Origin: Woeseiaceae bacterium
GTDB lineage: Bacteria > Pseudomonadota > Gammaproteobacteria > Steroidobacterales > Woeseiaceae
Direction: 5' to 3'
Assembly: GCA_021773035.1 (NCBI GenBank)
Contig: JAJFKU010000013.1
Coordinates: 1 to 64,000, forward strand
Length of the DNA: 64,000 bases
A program made the translations under genes and the position numbers. The first letter of the stretch is position 1. Every line of letters begins with the position of its first letter. This document shows positions 7,941 through 17,482 of the stretch, in pieces. Below the pieces are notes generated by a model. That model made no database searches. It was not told the origin of the DNA and worked only from the letters and a program-made list of their open reading frames with translations.

Positions 7941-9141
7941 TCAGGCCAGGACAGTGAATACGATTCGCCTGCTGGCTGTCGCCCTGCTGGCAGGATTTGT
8001 AATAGCAGGACTCCTGGTTCCGACGGGTTCGATTATCGGGCCTGCGGCCGAATACTTCGGTGTTGCGGTGCCGGAAGTTGCTGCACAGTTCTCGGCACTA
8101 ACCGGCGGGCTGTTTCTCGGATATATCTGTTCCTTCTACATATTCGACTATGTCCGAATAAAGACAGTGATCGTCGCCGGTTACCTCGTCGGTTGCTTGG
8201 CAATTGTCAGCATCTACTACATCGACACGCTTGATGCGTTGTTTGCACATTTGCTGGTCATTGGGACGATAACCGGCCTGGTTTCCTGTGCATCCAGCGC
8301 CATTATTGCGCATTTTTGGTCGGCCAGAAAAAGACAGACAGGACTGGTAGCTCAAGATGCCGCGTTCAACCTGGGCGGGGCGATATCGGCGGCGCTTGCG
8401 GGGTACTTCATCGTTCACGGCTACGCCTGGAATGCGAACTACTTCGTGATCGGCGGCGTGTTGTTACTGGTGGTGATTCTGACCGCATTTTCGTCATTTG
8501 ACGGTATGGACCCGCCCGGGAAAGCGGACAGCAAATCCAGCGACCAGGCACTAAGCCCGGCGCCAAAAACAGAGTGGAATATCGGTATTTTCCTGATCGG
8601 CTTCAGCCTTTTCATGTTCATGTTCGCAAAAGCGATCATCATTGTCTGGGCACCGCAGTTTCTGCAGCAGGGGTTTCTTGCCGACCCTCAAAAAGCCAGC
8701 CAGTTCATGTCCAATGTCTACACGGCGGCGCTCTTCGGTTCGATCTTGAGCACTATGGTGGTTTCCAGGATAGACGTGAACTACCTGATCGTCTTCATGG
8801 TGTCATTGGCTACTTTCTGTTCCTGGCTGATTACGCAAAGCGATAGTGCGGATACGATACTGTTGTTGGGTTACGTGTTCGGCATCGCGTTGTCTGTGAC
8901 AGTGCATGCCTATCTGGCGCTTGGCCTGACGTTTGTTGCGATGCCGACGCACAAGCACATCGCGTTTATTCTTCTTTCCGCCGGATTGGGATCGACAATC
9001 GCACCGTATCTGAGCAGTAAGCTGGTGTCGTTCACCGGCAGCGTTACTTCCAGCATCTATCTGAGTAGTTACTCGTTGTTTATCGTTTTGCTGACTGTGC
9101 TGACAAGTGGCTATATACAAAGGAGGAGGGCATCGGCTTGA
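7933..9141 (+). CDS. MFS transporter
   Basis: 402 residues with about twelve hydrophobic helices and a soluble loop near residue 190-215 (DPPGKADSKSSDQALSPAPKTEW) dividing two six-helix halves, the standard major facilitator plan. Its N-terminal half resembles the TsgA/fucose-permease branch (GLLVPTGSIIGPAAEYFGV). The start codon is inside the aldehyde dehydrogenase gene (ATGCGTAG overlap), so it is the last gene of the catabolic operon and is the likely inner-membrane importer for its substrate. The stop is 4 bp from the convergent amidohydrolase stop, leaving no room for a terminator. Confidence 0.88.
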   Translation: MRSQARTVNTIRLLAVALLAGFVIAGLLVPTGSIIGPAAEYFGVAVPEVAAQFSALTGGLFLGYICSFYIFDYVRIKTVIVAGYLVGCLAIVSIYYIDTLDALFAHLLVIGTITGLVSCASSAIIAHFWSARKRQTGLVAQDAAFNLGGAISAALAGYFIVHGYAWNANYFVIGGVLLLVVILTAFSSFDGMDPPGKADSKSSDQALSPAPKTEWNIGIFLIGFSLFMFMFAKAIIIVWAPQFLQQGFLADPQKASQFMSNVYTAALFGSILSTMVVSRIDVNYLIVFMVSLATFCSWLITQSDSADTILLLGYVFGIALSVTVHAYLALGLTFVAMPTHKHIAFILLSAGLGSTIAPYLSSKLVSFTGSVTSSIYLSSYSLFIVLLTVLTSGYIQRRRASA

Positions 9142-9145
9142 GCGC

Positions 9146-10435
9146 TTATTCGTTTCCGCGGACGATCTTTCCGTTCTTGATCACGTAGGCCGGGTAGCGA
9201 AGCAGCGAAATATCCGTCGTCGGGTCGCCCTTGCTTATCACCATGTCGGCGAACAGGCCCTCGTGGATTCTCCCGACCTGGTCCTCCAGTTCGATGTTGA
9301 CCGCCGCATTGTGTGTGGCGGCCTGAATTGCTGCAGACGGTGTGAGCCCGGCCGCCACGAGCGCCTCAATCTCCAAAACGGTATTGAGGCCGGGGTAAGT
9401 CCATCCAACCGGTGTATCGCTACCGACCACGACGGGAACGCCACCGTCATGCAGCAGTTTCAGATTGTCCATTGCCACCTGCTGGACCGCAGAGCCGTGC
9501 AGGAGCTTATGCAGCCGAAGCGTCGATACCAGGAAGGTATTGTGTTCCAGCATGGCTTGAAGCAAGCGTCCGTCCGGAATCGGGGCCGATACGACGCCGT
9601 GCTCCAGACCGTCGACTCCCGCCAGTACCGCAACAAGCGCATCTTCGTAGTCATTAGTGTGAACCGCGACGCGGTAGCCTCGAGAATGCGCCTCATCGAT
9701 AGCGGCTTCGAGCGCCTCGGGCGCGAGATGAAGCGCCGGAACGCCCATGATCTTGTAGGACTCACCACCGGGTTCGCCGCCGTGGAAAACCAGCTTCAGC
9801 GGCGACTCCATCCCGGCCTCGACAACCTCGCTAATCGCTGCGCGAGCTTCCTCCGCATTCGTTGCAACGCGTACGAAGCGCTTTTTCAGGTCCGGGTACT
9901 GCTGATACATCGTCGCTGCCGGATGACCCTGAGGAGATGTCAGGCCGGGGCCGGAGGCTACGATTCTCGGCCCGTCGATCAGGCCCTCGGCGACTTTTTC
10001 CTTGAATTCCAGGCTTTCTCTGATCGGAGCGCCGAGCGTGCGAATTGTCGTCACGCCATGCAATAGCATGCCTTTCAGCCAGTGCGGCAATATGACCGTC
10101 TTATAGGAATGCAGGCTGTCGTCATCAACCAGGTATTCAGAACTCATCAGGTGCACGTGTGCATCGATAAGTCCCGGAATAATCGTGGTTCCTGCACCGT
10201 TGATAACGATCTTTGCTTTTGTCCTGTTGATGTCCTCAGTTCCGATCCACTGAATCCGGTCGCCGATTATACCGACTGAGGCGCGTTCCAGAACCGTTCC
10301 ATCGCCAACAAACACCCGGGCATTGGCAATATAGAGATCGAATCGCTGACCGTCGCCGGCTTCCGGTTGCCCCATCACTCCACAACACAGCAAAATGGCG
10401 AAAAACCGGCGGGCTGCAATTCTGTTCATCGTCAT
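9146..10435 (-). CDS. Exported amidohydrolase-family metal hydrolase
   Basis: 429 residues. The N-terminus (RRFFAILLCCGVMG) is a signal peptide, possibly of lipoprotein type. Metal ligands are visible: H93 and H95 in DAHVHL, a candidate carboxylated Lys in LKLVFHGG, His in RVAVHTND and GLEHGVV, and the catalytic Asp in VVVGSDTPVG. The N- and C-terminal strands (DLYIANARVFVGDG, ADMVISKGDP) form the composite beta domain. This imidazolonepropionase/prolidase-like branch hydrolyses amide or ester bonds of small molecules or dipeptides. It is followed on the same strand, 36 bp upstream of its start, by the quinoprotein gene, so the two may be cotranscribed. The decayed copy at 1322-1660 is a relative. 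Confidence 0.9.
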   Translation of the reverse strand: MTMNRIAARRFFAILLCCGVMGQPEAGDGQRFDLYIANARVFVGDGTVLERASVGIIGDRIQWIGTEDINRTKAKIVINGAGTTIIPGLIDAHVHLMSSEYLVDDDSLHSYKTVILPHWLKGMLLHGVTTIRTLGAPIRESLEFKEKVAEGLIDGPRIVASGPGLTSPQGHPAATMYQQYPDLKKRFVRVATNAEEARAAISEVVEAGMESPLKLVFHGGEPGGESYKIMGVPALHLAPEALEAAIDEAHSRGYRVAVHTNDYEDALVAVLAGVDGLEHGVVSAPIPDGRLLQAMLEHNTFLVSTLRLHKLLHGSAVQQVAMDNLKLLHDGGVPVVVGSDTPVGWTYPGLNTVLEIEALVAAGLTPSAAIQAATHNAAVNIELEDQVGRIHEGLFADMVISKGDPTTDISLLRYPAYVIKNGKIVRGNE

Positions 10436-10471
10436 TTCCTTATTCCCGTTTCTGAGCGCACGCTTTCCGCA

Positions 10472-12142
10472 TTAGCGATGTTGTCGAACCGCGTCCGATG
10501 TCACTGCTCCTGACTGGTTCCCAAAGTGATTGCGCACATACGTCAGTATCTGCGCAATCGTCTCATCGTCAAGGTACGCAAAGGCCGGCATACTGAGCGC
10601 ATTTTGTTTCCCGTTGGATGATCCTTTCAGAATCAGGCTCACGAGCGCACCCACCTCGCCATTGACGACATCGGATTGCTTCAGCGCAGGCTGAAAGCCG
10701 GGTACCCCACTTCCATCCGTCATGTGACACGATGAGCAGTTGCTCAAATAGACAGCAGACAATTGCTCGTCGTCTCGTGACTGAGCCTGAGATTCAGCCT
10801 CGGATCCGGACCCGGCAATACGGGGCATCGCCGTGTTCGTGCTTTTCTTCCCGGTGTAAACTACGCGCCAGATCCGACCGGTCATCGAATCGGAAATGTA
10901 GAGTGAACCGTCGGGCCCTTGAGCCAGACCGGTCGGCCGGTATCGTGCTTCGTCTGGTGCCGCGACCTCGGCTTTCCCCGCGAAGTTATCAGCAAATGTA
11001 ACGGGTTTACCGGTTGGCGATCCGCTGTCATCGAACGGAACAAAAACGACTTTGTAACCCTGTTGCGGGAAAGGTGCGCGATTCCATCCGCCGACAAAGA
11101 CTACAAAAGCGCCTCCATAGTAGTCCCTGGGGAACTGCTTTCCGGTGTAGAAGGTAAGATCGTTTGGGCCCATATGGCCTGGAAACGCGGCAACAGGATC
11201 ATCGTATTGGCCACTTTGATCGGCGCTGTTTCCATCACCTCCGTATTCAGGGGCCACCATCCGCAGCGCCTTCTGCTGATCGTAGTAGGTGTAGGGCCAT
11301 CCGCCGTCGAAATTCTCGTGCAGCTTGAAAAATTCTTCAGCGGGAAGCTCCGCGCTGTCTTTCTCGGAATAGTACTCTGGCCAAAGGTGATGCAGAAGGT
11401 CGCGGCCGTGCGGCACTGCGTAAAGAGACTTACTGATCGGATTCCAGGCGAGCGCCACTGAGTTTCTCAGTCCCGTAGCAAACAGTTCGCCGTCATCGGA
11501 TTGTGTTTGTTCCAATGCGTCGGCACGAAACTTCCAGACTCCGGCTCGCTTGACGAGTTGGGGGCAGGGGCGCAAGCCGGGCGAACCAGGCGTTCTGTAT
11601 TTCTGCTGGCAGGCGTTGGACGGTGAGCCGACGTTTATATAGAGATTGTCCGATTCATCGAACGCGATGACTTTGTAGTTGTGCCATGGGCCGTTCGGAG
11701 CAAAGTCCTGTGCCACGACCTCTACCGGACCGGCGGGTACCAGCGCCCCTTCGTCCAGGGCAACGCGGTACACCGTTTCTAGATTCGAGAAATAGAGGTA
11801 GCCACCACGCAGCTCAATACTGCCGCACTCACCGAAGTCGCCAAAGTAGCGAATGACGTCTACAAGGCCGTCTTTATCCTCGTCACGAAGTCCCGCCAGG
11901 CACTTCCCCGAATGTGCCTCACGCATTGCGACATAAATGTCTCCGTTATCGCGGACCGCGAGATGGCGAGCCCTGCCGATGCCGTCGGCAACAACCGAAA
12001 CCTGAAAACCGTCCGGAACGCTGAGGCCATCGTTCTCGGGGTGAAACTGAATACTCGCGTCGTCCGCGCCCGCACACGCGGAGATCGCCAAAGCGCTGGT
12101 GATTAGCGCCCGACGTATTCCCTGCGTTGCGGTTTTCGGCAT
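10472..12142 (-). CDS. Exported PQQ-dependent sugar (sorbosone-type) dehydrogenase with C-terminal cytochrome c
   Basis: 556 residues. A Sec signal or lipoprotein leader (ALITSALAISACAGADD, lipobox ISAC) precedes a beta-propeller of the glucose/sorbosone dehydrogenase type (GFQVSVVADGIGRARHLAV, ATGLRNSVALAWNP, YRPTGLAQGPDGSLYISDS). A cytochrome c domain follows, with the heme motif CSSCH at 469-473 and a Met ligand near 518 (SMPAF). Such fusions oxidise sugars or alcohols in the periplasm and pass electrons to the respiratory chain. PQQ use is inferred from the fold. The 254-bp gap upstream (12143-12396) separates it from a divergent TonB receptor and must hold both promoters. Confidence 0.85.
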   Translation of the reverse strand: MPKTATQGIRRALITSALAISACAGADDASIQFHPENDGLSVPDGFQVSVVADGIGRARHLAVRDNGDIYVAMREAHSGKCLAGLRDEDKDGLVDVIRYFGDFGECGSIELRGGYLYFSNLETVYRVALDEGALVPAGPVEVVAQDFAPNGPWHNYKVIAFDESDNLYINVGSPSNACQQKYRTPGSPGLRPCPQLVKRAGVWKFRADALEQTQSDDGELFATGLRNSVALAWNPISKSLYAVPHGRDLLHHLWPEYYSEKDSAELPAEEFFKLHENFDGGWPYTYYDQQKALRMVAPEYGGDGNSADQSGQYDDPVAAFPGHMGPNDLTFYTGKQFPRDYYGGAFVVFVGGWNRAPFPQQGYKVVFVPFDDSGSPTGKPVTFADNFAGKAEVAAPDEARYRPTGLAQGPDGSLYISDSMTGRIWRVVYTGKKSTNTAMPRIAGSGSEAESQAQSRDDEQLSAVYLSNCSSCHMTDGSGVPGFQPALKQSDVVNGEVGALVSLILKGSSNGKQNALSMPAFAYLDDETIAQILTYVRNHFGNQSGAVTSDAVRQHR

Positions 12143-12396
12143 CTGAAAAGGTCAATGAGTTCGGCAATTCAATATATTACGGTTGAACGACGATCGCCCA
12201 CAACAGGCAGAACAGAATACCTGCGATGCGTGATTGGAATACCGGCGTACATCTTATTGGCAGCAGGCACTATTCCGATTGGCGATATTGACTATTATGA
12301 TTTTTCTGTTGAGGCATTAAGCCGTTGGGACTACCCTGACTTTCGTACAAATCGCCGATTGGATTTTAGAAAATTCGTTCAAGTTGGAGAGGCTTA

Positions 12397-14742
12397 ATGG
12401 GGATCCGTTCAGTGCACAGAAATGGTTTTGCTGCTTTTATTCTTGCGCTGCTTTTCAGCGCGGGGACTGCCGTCGTTCATGCCGCAGAGCTCGAGGAAAT
12501 AGTTGTTACGGCTCAGAAACGTTCGGAAAACCTGCAGGATGTGCCGGTTGCAATCAAGGCATTCTCCGGAGAGCAGATCGCGGCTGCTTTGATAGGTTCT
12601 ACCGAGGATCTGGTAAAACTAACGCCGGGCATGACGTTCACCGAGGGAACGATCGCAACGGAGACGGCGTTTCGCATTCGCGGTGCAGGTACACAATCGT
12701 TTAGTAGCTCCGTAGAGCCAAGCGTGGCTGTTCTTTATGACGGTGTTGTAATGACCCGGACAGCACAGAGTATTACGGACCTTGCCGACATAGAACGCAT
12801 CGAAGTATTGCGCGGGCCGCAGGGAACGTTGTTTGGCAAGAACGCTTCTGCAGGAGCCATCCACGTTATTACCAAACGGCCGAGCGCGGAATTCGAAGGC
12901 TCGGCAGAGCTCATGCTCGCCGAGGACAATCAATACGGTTTCAAGGGGACGGTTTCGGGCCCGATTTCAGATACGGTCGGTTTCCGCCTGAGTGGCAACT
13001 ATCGCAAAGACGAAGGTTATATCCACAATTTTGCAACCGGGAACGATGTAAATGGTACGGAAAACTATGGTCTTCGCGGCAAACTGGAATTTCAGCCCAG
13101 TGACGCGTTGAACATTCTGCTGATTGCAGATGTCAGTGAGAAAGAATCCAACTGTTGCGTGATGATGCCCCTCTTGAATGAAGATGGGCCGGACCCGGCC
13201 GGTTTCATCGCGCTGATTGCTCCGTCGGAAGCGACCGAAAGTTCGCGATCTGTAAACCAGTCCGCCGATCCCGATCAGCCGCAGGACGTCTGGGGTGTCA
13301 GTGCGGAGGTCAACTACGACCTGCAATGGGGTGGCACCCTGACATCGATCACCTCGTACCGTGACTGGAGCTGGTCGGGGACACCGGATATTGATTTCCA
13401 GCCGTTGACCGGCGGTACTGCGGTGCCGGGTTCCTTCTTTACCTTCACGCGTCAGTCCATCCTGTTTGGCGGGCAGAACCATGAGAATCAGGTTGTAAGC
13501 CAGGAGCTTCGCCTCGCCTCGCCTACCGGCGGCGATGCCAGTTGGGTGGCCGGCCTGTTCTACTGGAACTCGCAGTATGATCAAAACAATACGTCGCGTG
13601 ACGCGATTTGTATCGGCGCACCCGGCGTGACCAGTATTCAGCCTTGCCCCGCTACTGCGACCAGTTTCTTCCGCTCGGGCCATTCCATGATGGAAACGGA
13701 AAACCGGAGCCTTGCGGTCTTTGGGCAGGTTAACTGGAATGCCACCGATCAACTGGAGTTGTACGCCGGCCTGCGTTTGGTCCAGGAAGATTTGGAATGG
13801 TCGGGCTACCGTCCGAACTCGCCCGCACCCGGATTCCCGAACGACGCGGTGAATACCTTTGGTGTGCCGGGCGGAGGTACCCTGCCATTTCAGGGTGATT
13901 TCGAAACCGACGACTCCAACTGGGCCGGGAAAATCGGGGGACTGTACGATTTCAGCGAAAACGCAAGAATGTTTGCCTCCTATTCACGTGGCTACAAAGG
14001 GCCCGCTGCCAACACCAATGACTTCAACTTCAGCACTCAACCCGTTGAACCGGAGATTGTCGATTCCTATGAGATCGGTCTGCGCTCTGAATTGAAAGAT
14101 GACCGGGTTCATCTGAATATCACGGCCTTCTACAGCCAATTCGAGAATTTCCAGACTCAAACGATTGACCAGGTATCGCAGGCATTCAATGTCTCCAACG
14201 TTGGCGTGTTCGAAACCCAGGGTGTGGAGCTCGAGTTGAACGCGGCCGTAACGGATAAGCTGCTGCTCACGGCGGGACTGGCTTACACCGACGCTGTGTT
14301 CGATGAATTCGTGAACGCGGAGTGTTATGTGGCCCAGACAGTGGCCGAGGGGTGTATCAACGGTAAGCAGGATCTGTCTGGCAAGGAGTCTCCAAACTCA
14401 CCGGACTGGAAGTTCAGCACCACAGCACGCTACGAATTTCCGCTTGCGGCCTGGGACGGGTTCGCTCAGGGCACCTATATCTGGCAGGACGATGTCTGGT
14501 TCCGTGAAGACCACAATCCACGCTCTTTCCAGAAAGCCTATGGATTGCTGGATATCAGCTTCGGCGGCGCATCGTCGGATGGCCGTTACGGTTTGACGCT
14601 TTTCGTCAAGAACGCGTTCGACAAGCACTTCGCATCGAACAGATTCCAGATTGGCCTGCCGCCCGGAAACGCCAGCGGTGTAATGATTTTGACCAGGAAT
14701 GCTGATCGCTATGCGGGTGCAACGTTCAGCGTCAACTTCTAG
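12397..14742 (+). CDS. TonB-dependent outer-membrane receptor
   Basis: 781 residues. A signal peptide (GFAAFILALLFSAGTAVVHA) is followed by the TonB box region LEEIVVTAQKRSENLQDVPVA, the plug domain (ERIEVLRGPQGTLFGKNASAGAIHV) and a 22-strand barrel ending in the aromatic C-terminus TFSVNF. The EEIVVTAQKR wording is typical of the large receptor family of sphingomonads and marine gammaproteobacteria that imports organic compounds rather than only iron. It has no STN domain, so it is not a sigma-factor signalling receptor. Its CoA-transferase neighbour, 59 bp downstream, suggests that the imported ligand is activated to a CoA ester. Confidence 0.92.
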   Translation: MGIRSVHRNGFAAFILALLFSAGTAVVHAAELEEIVVTAQKRSENLQDVPVAIKAFSGEQIAAALIGSTEDLVKLTPGMTFTEGTIATETAFRIRGAGTQSFSSSVEPSVAVLYDGVVMTRTAQSITDLADIERIEVLRGPQGTLFGKNASAGAIHVITKRPSAEFEGSAELMLAEDNQYGFKGTVSGPISDTVGFRLSGNYRKDEGYIHNFATGNDVNGTENYGLRGKLEFQPSDALNILLIADVSEKESNCCVMMPLLNEDGPDPAGFIALIAPSEATESSRSVNQSADPDQPQDVWGVSAEVNYDLQWGGTLTSITSYRDWSWSGTPDIDFQPLTGGTAVPGSFFTFTRQSILFGGQNHENQVVSQELRLASPTGGDASWVAGLFYWNSQYDQNNTSRDAICIGAPGVTSIQPCPATATSFFRSGHSMMETENRSLAVFGQVNWNATDQLELYAGLRLVQEDLEWSGYRPNSPAPGFPNDAVNTFGVPGGGTLPFQGDFETDDSNWAGKIGGLYDFSENARMFASYSRGYKGPAANTNDFNFSTQPVEPEIVDSYEIGLRSELKDDRVHLNITAFYSQFENFQTQTIDQVSQAFNVSNVGVFETQGVELELNAAVTDKLLLTAGLAYTDAVFDEFVNAECYVAQTVAEGCINGKQDLSGKESPNSPDWKFSTTARYEFPLAAWDGFAQGTYIWQDDVWFREDHNPRSFQKAYGLLDISFGGASSDGRYGLTLFVKNAFDKHFASNRFQIGLPPGNASGVMILTRNADRYAGATFSVNF

Positions 14743-14801
14743 TTGGGTCGCCGCGGGGCTGCAGAAGGTTCTCCTGCAAGTCGTAGTGCCAGGAGATTAA
14801 G

Positions 14802-15965
14802 ATGACAGAAATGACAGACTATCCACTTTCTGGAATCCGTGTGGTCGACTTCACTCAAGTGATGATGGGCCCCAGTGCAACGCAGATGTTAGGCGATCTG
14901 GGTGCTGATGTGATCAAGGTCGAAAGGCCGGAATCGGGCGACTTGAGCCGATCCACATTTGGCGCGAGGGATGAAAAAGATTCCAACAACCCGATCTTTT
15001 ATAGCCTGAATCGCAACAAGAGATCGATCGTCCTGGATGCCCGTAAGGATGAGGCCAAGGACGTCATCTATAAGTTGGTCGCGAAATCGGATGTGGTTGT
15101 AAGCAATTTTCGCCCCGGCGTAATGGATCGTATGGGTTTCAGCTATGAAACTTTGAGCGAGATTAACCCTCGCATTATTTTCGCGTCAGGCAGCGGCTTC
15201 GGCCCGACAGGTCCTTTTTCACACAAAGGTGGACAGGATGTACTGGCGCAGGCAATTACCGGCGTGCTCGAACGCCGTAGCGATCCTTCTGTGGCACGTT
15301 CCATCTATCCAACGGCGGTTTGCGACTACGCTGCGGGAATGCATCTCGTTCAAGGCATTCTGGCGGCGATTATCGCTCGCACAAAAACTGGCAAGGGGCA
15401 GAAAGTAGAAGTATCCCTTTACAACTCAATGCTTGATATGCAAATGCAGGAAGCGGCTTGTCAAATGCAGACGGGCGAAGAGATTAATTGGGCGGCTATG
15501 CCGCTGACCGGCGTTTTCGATACCCAGGACGGGGCGATTGTCGTGGTGGGAGCATTCAAGAAATTTCCTTTGCGTGATATTTGCAAAGCGTTTGCTATTG
15601 AGGATCTTTCCCCCCGGTTTCCGGACTACGAATCGCAGCGTCAAAACAAAGCGGATATTCAAGAGAAATTCCAGGAAGCTTGTTTGACAAATGTAAGCGA
15701 TCACTGGATCCGCAGGCTTGAAGAGCTCGATTTGCTCTGCTCGAAAGTCGGCTCGCTTACAGAAGCACTGGCAAATGGACAAACCGAGGAAAACGAAATG
15801 ATCACCGAACTGGATCACCCGCTGCATGGCCGGATCAGGATCGTATCGTCACCCATCAAGTTTTCTGACATGCCGTTCAGGGTCCGGATGTGTGCGCCGC
15901 GACTAGGTGAACATACCGATGAAATACTGGCCGAGCTGGGTATCGAGCCTGATTCGTTGGGCTAA
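14802..15965 (+). CDS. CaiB/BaiF (class III) CoA-transferase
   Basis: 387 residues, typical length. The N-terminal nucleotide-binding-like segment LSGIRVVDFTQVMMGPSATQMLGDLGADVIKVE is diagnostic of family III CoA-transferases. The catalytic Asp that carries the acyl anhydride aligns with D175 in TAVCDYAAGMH. A KTGKGQKVEVSLYNSMLD segment follows, as in formyl-CoA transferase and CaiB. It transfers CoA between carboxylic acids. An AGGAGATTAAG ribosome binding site precedes the ATG. With the TonB receptor upstream and a crotonase, ferredoxin and aldehyde dehydrogenase nearby, it probably activates the acid that this region degrades. Confidence 0.92.
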   Translation: MTEMTDYPLSGIRVVDFTQVMMGPSATQMLGDLGADVIKVERPESGDLSRSTFGARDEKDSNNPIFYSLNRNKRSIVLDARKDEAKDVIYKLVAKSDVVVSNFRPGVMDRMGFSYETLSEINPRIIFASGSGFGPTGPFSHKGGQDVLAQAITGVLERRSDPSVARSIYPTAVCDYAAGMHLVQGILAAIIARTKTGKGQKVEVSLYNSMLDMQMQEAACQMQTGEEINWAAMPLTGVFDTQDGAIVVVGAFKKFPLRDICKAFAIEDLSPRFPDYESQRQNKADIQEKFQEACLTNVSDHWIRRLEELDLLCSKVGSLTEALANGQTEENEMITELDHPLHGRIRIVSSPIKFSDMPFRVRMCAPRLGEHTDEILAELGIEPDSLG

Positions 15966-16208
15966 AGGCAGACGCCTCCTGCCAGCAAACTGAAAGTCGG
16001 TGTTAACCGGTCGCATGGTTTAGATCTTCACCACGGGCCGTATATGGGCAAACATTGACAATAAATCGATGTTGGTCCAGGCAATAGCGGTCAGGCACTG
16101 AAGTTTGCGTGAATGGGCTGTGCCCAGTCCTGCACTGTGATGCAAATCGAGCAACGAACGCCCCGGTAACTTACTGAAAAATATATCCAGAATGCTTCCG
16201 CCACCAAA

Positions 16209-16253
16209 CTGAAAATCCGCGAGTCGGTGGTTCGACTCCGCCCCTGGCCACCA
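16209..16253 (+). other. 3' fragment of a tRNA-Phe gene (attachment-site scar)
   Basis: The 45 bases from the anticodon loop to CCA are those of a tRNA-Phe: loop CTGAAAA (anticodon GAA), anticodon 3' stem TCCGC, T arm GGTGG-TTCGACT-CCGCC (16226-16242), acceptor 3' strand CCTGGCC (16243-16249), discriminator A and CCA. The 5' half is absent; no GGCCAGG partner precedes it. Tyrosine recombinases of phages and islands use exactly this part of tRNA genes as attachment site, so this is the duplicated end of an integrated element. In this orientation the intact tRNA should lie to the left. No integrase gene is visible. Confidence 0.8.
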
Positions 16254-16630
16254 TTCTTTTCAAATATGGTCAGATACTTAGCTATTATGTGTCTGGTCGT
16301 TTCCTTATGTGGTGTACCTAATTCTGTGCCGAATCCTACAGATATCACCAATTATTTCCCGCGATTAACTGGCGCCAGCAATGCTGGGGGACTTACACGT
16401 TACTGATTTCACTAAACGAGATTGTTTACCCAATCGACTCAAAACCTGCGCGTCGCCAAGTAGGCACACCCTGCACGAGATAGTGGCATGCAACCCGCAT
16501 CTGTTCCAAGAAAACGTAACTGGGATCAAAGCGAAAGTGTATTTCCCTAAATATGGTACGTATCGCCCGATGGGTGTACGCTAGTCGTACTCCTTCAATC
16601 AGGACGACCCAATGGCGATGTATTACTGGG
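16254..16630. other. Gene-poor stretch after the tRNA scar
   Basis: I see no credible gene in this stretch. Frames here lack ribosome binding sites and recognisable motifs, and base composition is more A/T-rich than in the operons on either side. It probably represents decayed island sequence. Confidence 0.4.
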
Positions 16631-17017
16631 GTGGACGATGAAAGAATCGATCTAGCGCTCGCGTCTGAATACTTAGGCGTTGAGTTCGGTCCAGCTGTTT
16701 CGTCGTCGAATTACGGAGGCGTAATTAGCTCTGTAGAACCAATAATGTCCGAACCAGCAATCGGTGATGATCGGCATACAATATTTGCAGCGAACGATGT
16801 GAATATGACCTTGCTCAAAACAGAGCTTATGAAATACGGGGGTGATGGAACCAGTTTTCAAGATGTCTATAAGAGCGACGGCGATCTTTCCGTTGACACA
16901 CATCGCATAAATGTAACGCTTCAAGACGGTGTCAACCACGACGATCTACTTAAAGACTTCGGGCTTAAGAGTTTGTCCAGAGACAATGAAGACGTTCTTC
17001 CGATCTGCAGAATTTGA
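16631..17017 (+). CDS. Hypothetical protein, unrecognised
   Basis: A 128-residue frame from the GTG at 16631 (the frame is open further upstream, to 16553). The sequence is acidic and Asn/Ser-rich, with no membrane segment and no motif I recognise (for example EYLGVEFGPAV, IFAANDVNMTLL, LLKDFGLKSL). Regular spacing of hydrophobic residues looks protein-like, but there is no convincing ribosome binding site. It may be a fragment of an island gene. Confidence is low. Confidence 0.3.
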   Translation: MDDERIDLALASEYLGVEFGPAVSSSNYGGVISSVEPIMSEPAIGDDRHTIFAANDVNMTLLKTELMKYGGDGTSFQDVYKSDGDLSVDTHRINVTLQDGVNHDDLLKDFGLKSLSRDNEDVLPICRI

Positions 17018-17482
17018 GGGTCCTTTCGCACGTGAACACTGGTACGGAAGCCTGGTTTACACGAAGGCATTTTAGTTGTTTGCCCGAGAGCTCATATTAT
17101 TGCTTCTATCATCGCCCACCGATGCGTACCAACACACTGAATTGATCGTTATCAGCTGGGGCAGGCCATTCTGTGGAGTGCCAATTTTGTGCCACGATCA
17201 AAGAGATTCGACAGAACTTGATTGCGGATTACTGCGAAATTAGCGATGCTCTGGCTATACGGGTACTCAAGGGTGATTCGTTGCCTAGATGACGTACGCA
17301 TAAGCGCACCGCTATCTGAGGCTTGGCGAAATACGAAAAATTCAACCCAGCTACACGAATACCCAGTGCCCCTGCCGTATGTGTTTCTGGTGCCTAGAAT
17401 TTGGTAAATCGTCAAATCTGCGAGACATACGTTGGGAAGTTGGACTAATAGCAGATCGTGATGCACATAAGGAGCTTGGTCG
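17018..17482. other. Stretch with short cysteine-containing coding fragments, no intact gene
   Basis: Two short frames look coding but end early. One, 17173-17292 (GTG start), encodes 39 residues beginning VECQFC. Another, starting at the ATG at 17382, reads MCFWCLEFG and then RWEVGLIADRDAHKELG before a stop. They may be pieces of one small CxxC protein broken by frameshifts. I cannot assign a family. Confidence 0.3.

Noticed and set aside
9107-10066. 319-residue plus-strand frame
   Set aside because: It is antisense to the well-supported amidohydrolase gene and has Arg/Cys-rich composition without motifs.
12155-12397. 80-residue frame in the gap before the receptor at 12397
   Set aside because: No ribosome binding site and no recognisable features; the gap is needed for two divergent promoters.
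16091-16351. 86-residue minus-strand frame containing GRSRTTDSRIF
   Set aside because: It is an antisense reading of the tRNA-Phe fragment; this wording is a familiar false protein call over tRNA genes.
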